NCBI RefSeq assembly: GCF_020295405.1
Contig: NZ_JADEYP010000036.1
Location: 1 to 39,932, forward strand
Reading direction: 5' to 3'
Length of the DNA: 39,932 nucleotides
Source: Sphingobacterium bovistauri
Lineage (GTDB): Bacteria > Bacteroidota > Bacteroidia > Sphingobacteriales > Sphingobacteriaceae
Position 1 is the first letter of the stretch; every line of letters starts with the position of its first letter. The notes beneath the pieces are model-generated. The model saw nothing but the letters and a program-made list of their open reading frames with translations, searched no databases and had not been told where the DNA came from. The position numbers and the translations under genes are program-made. Below are positions 34,851 through 39,932 of this stretch, piece by piece.

Positions 34851-37328
34851 ATGGATATCAATTACGTAGGTGAAAACCTTCTGCCGGGTAAGATTGGTCA
34901 ATTCTTTGTGATTTTATCATTTGGAGCGGCTTTATTCTCTTTAATAAGTTATTTTTTTGCTACCCAAAACCCCGATGAGAAATCATGGAAGAAAATGGGT
35001 CGAATCGGTTTTGTATTAAACGCAATATCTGTACTTACAATAGGCTCTCTATTGTTCTACATGATATACAACCATATGTTCGAATATTACTATGTATGGT
35101 CGCATTCGGACACTTCATTGCCTACACATTATATTATCTCATCTTTTTGGGAAGGTCAAGAAGGAAGTTTTTGGCTGTGGATGTTTTGGCAGATGGTATT
35201 GGGAAGTGTACTACTATTCCGTGCTAAATCTTGGGAATCTCCTGTCATGACTTTCGTAATGCTATGTCAGACATTTTTGGCGAGTATGCTAATCGGAGTT
35301 GAGATATTTGGCAACCGTCTTGGTTCATCACCATTTATCTTATTGCGTGATGCTATGGATGCTCCAATATTTAAAGATCCAAACTATCTATCCATGATTG
35401 ACGGTAAAGGGCTAAACGCTTTACTTCAAAATTACTGGATGGTGATTCACCCGCCTACATTGTTTTTAGGCTTTGCTTCGATGATTATTCCCTTTGCATA
35501 TGCTGCGGCTGGTCTATGGACACGTAGATTCAAAGAATGGACATCAGCGGGCTTACCTTGGGCTTTATTCGCGGTGATGATTTTAGGAGCGGGTATCATC
35601 ATGGGCTCATTTTGGGCTTATGAAGCATTAAATTTTGGTGGCTTCTGGGCCTGGGATCCTGTGGAAAATGTTTCTATCATTCCATGGTTTACATTGATTG
35701 CTGCAGTTCATGTTATATTAGCATTCCGTCATTCAGGACATGGTTACTTCACAGCTACTTTATTATCCTTAATAAGTTTTGTATTAGTTATTTACGCATC
35801 ATACCTAACACGTTCAGGTGTATTGGGAGAAACTTCGGTACACTCTTTCACAACTTTAGGTATGAATGGGCAATTGATAGCTTTCAATCTTACCTTTTTA
35901 GCCATAATGATTGGGTTGTTAATCTGGAGAAGAAAAGAACTACCTAAAACTCAGAAAGAAGAAGAAATCTACTCTAGAGAGTTTTGGTTATTTATCGGCG
36001 CCCTAGTATTGACCGTTGCTTGCGTCCAAATGATTGCGACGACTTCAATTCCTGTTTTCAATGCCTTATTCGGCACGAAAGTAGCCCCTCCTATTGATCC
36101 AATCGCACACTATAACAAATGGCAAGGAGCATTCGCTGTAGTAATTTTACTATTGACAGCAATCGCTCAATTCTTAAAATATAAACGCACAGATGCTAAT
36201 AAATTCTGGGCTTCGATTATAGCTTCTCTAATAGTCTCAATCGTCCTTGCTGCGGGAGCAGTATATTTAACAAAGACATACACTAATGTGATGTATGTAC
36301 TTATTATGTTCACAGGAACGTTCTGTATTATTGCTAACATTCGTATTCTTGGCGATGCCATCAAAGGCAAATGGAAGTTGACAGGTTCTGCTGTATCGCA
36401 TATCGGTTTTGGACTTTTAGTTATTGGTGCATTGGTCGCAGCGGCGACTAATGAAGTTATTTCTGTAAACCAGAGTGGTTACATTGGTGTAAAGAATTTT
36501 GGTAAAGACGGAGATAAATTCACTGACCCTGGAGAAAACTTATTCTTAACAGAAGGAGAACCTGTACAAATGGGTGAGTACCGTATTACCTATACAGGCG
36601 ACAGTGTAGCTGCTCCAAATGTTTATTACCATATTAAATATGATAGAATAGACGAAGAAACTGGAAATGTAAAAGAATCATTTACATTAAGTCCATTTGC
36701 TCAAAACAACCCAGAAATGGGTGGGTTGATAGGTACACCTGATACTAAACATTATATTTCTCACGATATCTATACATTAATTACAGCAGCTGCTGCAGAT
36801 TCGCACGCTCCACTGAATAAGATTCAAGATGATAAAAAAACAGGTTTTGAAGATTATGACGAGCCTGCAACTTATGAAGTGAATATTGGTGACACCCTAC
36901 GTTATAGAAATGGTATTTTCGTAATTGAAGGCGTTAATAAAGAAGCTAAATTAGAGAATATTCCATTAAAAGCTGGTGATATCATTGTAGGATTAAAGAT
37001 TAAAGTTATTGCTTCAGATCAAAAAGAGTTCAACGCAGAACCTATTTTCTTATTGAAAGATGGCAATGCTTTCGATTTTAATAAGGATGTTTCTGAGCAA
37101 GGTTTAAAATTCAGATTTACTAATATTGTCCCAGACAAAGACAAGTTAGAAATAATGGTTTATCAAAAACCTTTACCAGAGAAAAAATGGATTGTATTTA
37201 AAGCAATAAAATTCCCATACATTAATTTCTTTTGGGCAGGAACTATTATAATGACTATCGGATTTATTATGGCGATAGTTAGAAGAGTTAAAGAAAGTAA
37301 ATCAAAAGGACAACTAGATACAGAGTAA
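34851..37328 (+). CDS. ccmF: Cytochrome c heme lyase subunit CcmF/CcsA-type
   Basis: An 825-residue polytopic membrane protein that attaches heme to apocytochromes c together with CcmE. The WWD heme-handling domain is present as FGGFWAWDPVENVSIIPW (262-279). Conserved histidine regions around it include MVIHPPTLFLGFAS before and AFRHSGHGYFTATL, then LTRSGVLGETSVHSF, after. About 14-15 membrane helices are followed by a large periplasmic domain (about 545-795) and a final helix (IKFPYINFFWAGTIIMTIGFIMAIV). Length and layout are typical of Bacteroidota CcmF. It is co-directional with ccmE (25-base gap) and the DUF2520 gene (one-base gap). No ccmA, ccmB or ccmC is in the window. Confidence 0.92.
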   Translation: MDINYVGENLLPGKIGQFFVILSFGAALFSLISYFFATQNPDEKSWKKMGRIGFVLNAISVLTIGSLLFYMIYNHMFEYYYVWSHSDTSLPTHYIISSFWEGQEGSFWLWMFWQMVLGSVLLFRAKSWESPVMTFVMLCQTFLASMLIGVEIFGNRLGSSPFILLRDAMDAPIFKDPNYLSMIDGKGLNALLQNYWMVIHPPTLFLGFASMIIPFAYAAAGLWTRRFKEWTSAGLPWALFAVMILGAGIIMGSFWAYEALNFGGFWAWDPVENVSIIPWFTLIAAVHVILAFRHSGHGYFTATLLSLISFVLVIYASYLTRSGVLGETSVHSFTTLGMNGQLIAFNLTFLAIMIGLLIWRRKELPKTQKEEEIYSREFWLFIGALVLTVACVQMIATTSIPVFNALFGTKVAPPIDPIAHYNKWQGAFAVVILLLTAIAQFLKYKRTDANKFWASIIASLIVSIVLAAGAVYLTKTYTNVMYVLIMFTGTFCIIANIRILGDAIKGKWKLTGSAVSHIGFGLLVIGALVAAATNEVISVNQSGYIGVKNFGKDGDKFTDPGENLFLTEGEPVQMGEYRITYTGDSVAAPNVYYHIKYDRIDEETGNVKESFTLSPFAQNNPEMGGLIGTPDTKHYISHDIYTLITAAAADSHAPLNKIQDDKKTGFEDYDEPATYEVNIGDTLRYRNGIFVIEGVNKEAKLENIPLKAGDIIVGLKIKVIASDQKEFNAEPIFLLKDGNAFDFNKDVSEQGLKFRFTNIVPDKDKLEIMVYQKPLPEKKWIVFKAIKFPYINFFWAGTIIMTIGFIMAIVRRVKESKSKGQLDTE

Positions 37329-37329
37329 T

Positions 37330-38097
37330 ATGAATGCGGTAATAATTGGTAGTGGTAATATTGCAACACACTTAGCAAAGACATTATACACTGCTGGTCA
37401 CACCATTAGTCAAGTCTATTCTCGCACATTAGCCAATGCACAAGCATTGGCTAATGTGGTTAATAGCGACTGCATCAATGATCTATCTAAAATTCTTTTA
37501 GATGCAGATTTATACATTTTATCCGTTTCAGACAGCGCAATTCCTGAAATTACAAACAATCTCAATAAAAACATTAAAGGTATTATCGTTCATACTTCGG
37601 GTGCTACCGATATGAATATCTTAGATGAATTTGAAAATTATGGTGTTGTATATCCCCCTCAGAGTATTAACAAAGATATAGATACAGATCTCAATTTGAT
37701 TCCTTTTGCTATAGAAGCAAATACTTTCAAAAATGAGGAAATGCTATTGCAGCTGATTAAAACTATTGCCTCAAAATCTTTCTATTGTAACTCCAATCAA
37801 AGGCTAGCATTACATCTTTCTGCTGTCATAGCCAACAATTTTAGCAATGCACTCTTTCAAATTTCAAAAGACATTTTAGATAATGCAAATCTTGACTTTG
37901 AGCTCTTAAAACCTATCATTTTAGAAACGGCTATTAAGGTTCAAAATCATTTACCTGAGACGACACAAACAGGTCCTGCCCGTAGAGCAGATTATAATAT
38001 CATTGATAAGCATTTACAATTCTTAAGTCAATTCCCTGAGGAAAGTAAAATATATCAAATTTTAACAGACTTTATTATTAAAAGATACCACAAATAA
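37330..38097 (+). CDS. Rossmann-like and DUF2520 domain protein
   Basis: A 255-residue dehydrogenase-like protein. The N-terminal NAD(P)-binding fold begins VIIGSGNIATHLAKTL (G7-x-G9-x-x-A12), with ADLYILSVSDSAIPEI and GIIVHTSGATDMNIL as in F420- or NADP-dependent oxidoreductase relatives. The C-terminal helical DUF2520 domain (about 128-250) contains NQRLALHLSAVIANNFSNALFQISKDIL and QTGPARRAD, similar to 6-phosphogluconate or pantoate dehydrogenase C-domains. The substrate is unknown. It starts one base after ccmF, so it is translated from the same message. An exact 15-bp inverted repeat lies within codons 32-43. Confidence 0.87.
   Translation: MNAVIIGSGNIATHLAKTLYTAGHTISQVYSRTLANAQALANVVNSDCINDLSKILLDADLYILSVSDSAIPEITNNLNKNIKGIIVHTSGATDMNILDEFENYGVVYPPQSINKDIDTDLNLIPFAIEANTFKNEEMLLQLIKTIASKSFYCNSNQRLALHLSAVIANNFSNALFQISKDILDNANLDFELLKPIILETAIKVQNHLPETTQTGPARRADYNIIDKHLQFLSQFPEESKIYQILTDFIIKRYHK
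37425..37458. repeat. Perfect 15-bp inverted repeat inside a coding region
   Basis: CACATTAGCCAATGC (37425-37439) and GCATTGGCTAATGTG (37444-37458) are exact complements around the loop ACAA. It lies in the DUF2520 gene, where it encodes TLANAQALANV. No T run follows, so it is not a terminator. Confidence 0.8.
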
Positions 38098-38157
38098 GAT
38101 TTTATTTACGAAATAAATAAAAGTGCTAACTACCCTCTGAATGCTGAAATTACTTGC

Positions 38158-38165
38158 TAATTTTG
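38158..38165 (+). promoter_or_regulatory. Predicted -7 promoter box of the FMN/Fe-S protein gene
   Basis: TAATTTTG matches TAnnTTTG, 52 bases before the ATG at 38218 in a 120-base AT-rich gap. It suggests the gene is transcribed apart from the ccm operon. No -33 box is evident. Confidence 0.35.
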
Positions 38166-38217
38166 CTAAAACATTTTCAACTAAATATTAGTATATATAG
38201 TAACTTCAGATTAAATC

Positions 38218-39777
38218 ATGGCAGTTAGAAAACTAATTCTTATCTCTATTATTGTAATAAACCTAATCATCATTTCATTTGGTCTAATTTTCACACCAAG
38301 ATGGTTTTGGTTATTAATAATTCCTGTACCGTTATTAATTGTAGCGATCTACCACAGCGTACAGACTCATCATGCTATTTTAAGAAACTACCCTCTAATT
38401 GGTGCGTTTCGATATTTCTTTGAATCATTTCGTCCAGAATTAAGACAATACTTTTGGGAATCAGATACCGACGGTCGTCCATTCAACAGAAGACAACGTT
38501 CACTAGTATACCAACGCGCTAAAAATCAACGCGAAACAGTAGCTTTCGGTATGCAATCAGATCCTCAAGCTGTCGGCAATGAATGGGTAGCACACTCTAT
38601 ATTCCCAACACATATTGACAACCATGACCTACGTACTTCTGTAGGTAACAGCGCCTGTAAACAACCGTACAGCTTAAGTATTTTCAATATTTCAGCAATG
38701 AGTTATGGCGCATTGAGCAAAACAGCCATTACAGCGCTAAATAAAGGCGCAGCATTGCAAAAGTTTGCGCATAATACAGGTGAGGGAGGTATTAGTGAAT
38801 ATCATATCAATGGAGGTGATTTGATATGGCAGGTAGGTACAGGCTACTTTGGATGTCGAGATGAAAACGGTTATTTTAATGCGGAACTATTTGCAGAGAA
38901 ATCAAATAGACCATATGTAAAAATGATTGAATTGAAAATGTCTCAAGGAGCAAAACCTGGTCATGGAGGTATACTACCTGCAGCAAAAAACACTCCAGAA
39001 GTAGCTGCTATTCGTCACGTAGTACCAGGCACAGACGTCATGTCCCCTCCTGCTCATAGTGCATTTACTAATACTGAAGAAATGATGTATTTTATTCAGA
39101 AATTACGCGAATTGTCTGGATATAAACCCGTTGGATTCAAAATATGTATTGGTGACAAGCAAGAGTTTCTTGACATTTGCAACGCAATGCAAAATACTCA
39201 AATATTCCCAGACTTCATCTCTATTGATGGTTCAGAAGGTGGAACAGGAGCTGCGCCTCTTGAATTCACTGACAACATAGGAATGCCACTATATGATGCA
39301 TTGACTTTTGTTACGACAACACTTATTAAATATGGTCTAAAAAAACACATCAAGGTTATAGCTTCAAGTCGTATTGTGACAGGTTTTGATCTGATGAAGG
39401 CATTAGCTTTAGGTGCTGACGCATGTTATAGTGCTCGTGGTATGATGTTCGCTTTAGGATGTATCCAAGCATTGAAATGTAACGAGGATGTCTGCCCAGT
39501 AGGCGTAGCAACACAAAAGCCGCATCTTTATAAAGGTTTGGATGTAGCAGATAAACATGTGCGTGTTGCACAATTTCATAGAAATACTTTACGTGCAACG
39601 GTAGAAATTATGGAAGCATGTGGTTTTAAAACCGTTGACGATATTCGCGCAGATAAATTCTTCCGAAAAGTTGATGGAATTAACACCATAAGTTTTCACG
39701 AAATCTACTTCAAAAACACCGGTATGTTCAATAAAAAAGAAAGCTCATTTCAAAAGGAAGAATTTTTAGAAGATTAA
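38218..39777 (+). CDS. Membrane-anchored FMN-binding glutamate synthase-domain protein
   Basis: A 519-residue protein of the GltS (COG0069) family without an amidotransferase domain. Two N-terminal membrane helices (about 5-25 and 28-47) anchor it. The rest is the FMN barrel: SAMSYGALSKTAITALNKGA, HNTGEGGISEYH, ELKMSQGAKPGHGGILPAAK, SIDGSEGGTGAAP and KVIASSRIVTGFDLMKALALGADA. The [3Fe-4S] ligands are kept as C415, C421 and C426 (CIQALKCNEDVCP), in the same spacing as GltB. The reaction is unknown: without glutaminase activity it would need free ammonia or serve a different redox role. It stands alone after the ccm genes. An IS edge lies 15 bases past its stop codon. Confidence 0.9.
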   Translation: MAVRKLILISIIVINLIIISFGLIFTPRWFWLLIIPVPLLIVAIYHSVQTHHAILRNYPLIGAFRYFFESFRPELRQYFWESDTDGRPFNRRQRSLVYQRAKNQRETVAFGMQSDPQAVGNEWVAHSIFPTHIDNHDLRTSVGNSACKQPYSLSIFNISAMSYGALSKTAITALNKGAALQKFAHNTGEGGISEYHINGGDLIWQVGTGYFGCRDENGYFNAELFAEKSNRPYVKMIELKMSQGAKPGHGGILPAAKNTPEVAAIRHVVPGTDVMSPPAHSAFTNTEEMMYFIQKLRELSGYKPVGFKICIGDKQEFLDICNAMQNTQIFPDFISIDGSEGGTGAAPLEFTDNIGMPLYDALTFVTTTLIKYGLKKHIKVIASSRIVTGFDLMKALALGADACYSARGMMFALGCIQALKCNEDVCPVGVATQKPHLYKGLDVADKHVRVAQFHRNTLRATVEIMEACGFKTVDDIRADKFFRKVDGINTISFHEIYFKNTGMFNKKESSFQKEEFLED

Positions 39778-39792
39778 AAAAAGAGGTCGACA

Positions 39793-39932
39793 TGGACTGC
39801 GCCCCAAAAGTTAGACGAATTTATGCAATCTTTTTGAAATAATGAGCTCGGTATTCTATCGGGCTCATTCCTTTTAAATTTGATTTAATTCTAACCTTAT
39901 TATAGTAATTGATATAACTTATTATTTCCTTT
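39793..39932 (-). mobile_element. IS3-family (IS150-like) insertion sequence, right end, truncated by window
   Basis: The element enters at 39793 with a terminal repeat TGGACTGCGCCCC, then AAAAGTTAGACG. It matches the end at 165-141 at 21 of 25 positions. Inside it, on the minus strand, is the C-terminus of a transposase. The transposase orientation is the same as that of the element at the other edge of the window. It sits 15 bases after the FMN/Fe-S gene stop codon. The rest of the element is outside the window. Confidence 0.82.
39821..39932 (-). CDS. IS3-family transposase OrfB, C-terminal 36 residues (partial)
   Basis: The minus strand from the window edge to the stop codon at 39823-39821 reads KEIISYINYYNKVRIKSN, then LKGMSPIEYRAHYFKKIA. 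The YINYYN..R.K..LKGMSP.EYR pattern is the typical C-terminal end of IS3/IS150 DDE integrase-type transposases. The DDE residues themselves lie outside the window. Four bases or fewer separate the stop from the inner end of the terminal repeat, as is usual for these elements. Confidence 0.88.
   Translation of the reverse strand, partial: KEIISYINYYNKVRIKSNLKGMSPIEYRAHYFKKIA

Noticed and set aside
37425..37458. Intrinsic terminator of ccmF
   Set aside because: The stem is perfect but followed by GTTAATAGCG rather than a T run, and it lies well inside the next open reading frame.
1..39932. The whole window as a composite transposon
   Set aside because: IS elements flank it in direct orientation, but the cargo is core metabolism and 39.6 kb long, with no sign of foreign origin; no target duplication can be seen.

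Overview
The window looks like a chromosomal segment of a low-GC Bacteroidota bacterium, most likely a member of the Sphingobacteriaceae (Sphingobacterium/Pedobacter type). The grounds are a SusC/SusD/SusE outer-membrane set, several exact TAnnTTTG promoter elements (the Bacteroidota -7 box), start codons mostly without Shine-Dalgarno sequences, and Bacteroidota-type gene forms: a CXXXY CcmE, a CcmF/CcsA fusion-length protein, a stand-alone MnmD and a DUF2520 Rossmann protein. The genus is an inference; no 16S gene is present.

Layout. (1) 1-165: start of an IS3-family (IS150-like) insertion sequence on the minus strand, running out of the window. (2) 198-8297: a small glycan-uptake locus, with susC-susD-susE on the minus strand, a divergent SLC45/SusP-like MFS permease, and a LacI-family regulator. 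A near-perfect 32-bp palindrome in the divergent promoter is the probable LacI-type operator. No glycoside hydrolase is present. (3) 8348-9445: dipeptide epimerase, minus strand, ending in its own terminator. (4) 9654-15639: gltB-gltD (NADPH glutamate synthase), closed by a strong terminator. (5) 15844-17148: orphan membrane histidine kinase. (6) 17296-24892: nuoH-I-J-K-L-M-N, the membrane arm of complex I plus the NuoI ferredoxin subunit; nuoA-G are not adjacent. (7) 24936-28383: three GT-A (GT2-like) glycosyltransferases and a possible GT-B protein, then tRNA-Ser(GGA) on the minus strand. (8) 28577-31627: SixA-like phosphatase, DUF255/thioredoxin-fold protein, SlyD-like FKBP isomerase. (9) 31673-32917, minus strand: small lipoprotein and mnmD. 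(10) 32976-39777: dicarboxylate symporter, ccmE, ccmF, DUF2520 protein, and a membrane-anchored FMN/Fe-S glutamate-synthase-domain protein. (11) 39793-39932: the 3' end of a second IS3-family element, also on the minus strand.

How it fits together. Most of the window is core metabolism and respiration: ammonium assimilation by GOGAT, NADH oxidation by complex I, cytochrome c maturation by CcmE/CcmF, C4-dicarboxylate uptake and tRNA modification. The accessory parts are the sugar-uptake locus and the glycosyltransferase cassette. Both window edges carry ends of related IS elements in the same orientation, with terminal repeats matching at 21 of 25 positions, so the whole 39.6 kb lies between direct IS copies.

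No gene-free stretch exceeds 300 bases. The longest gaps are 5769-5996 (operator), 9446-9653 (AT-rich promoter region), 15640-15843 (terminator and promoter) and 34227-34414 (promoter). I found no CRISPR array, prophage, integrase or rRNA. I see no clearly novel multi-gene system. The most unusual items are the CXXXY CcmE, the enzyme-less sugar locus bordered by an IS that carries a built-in terminator, a 15-bp intragenic palindrome, and the repeated helix segment in NuoL.
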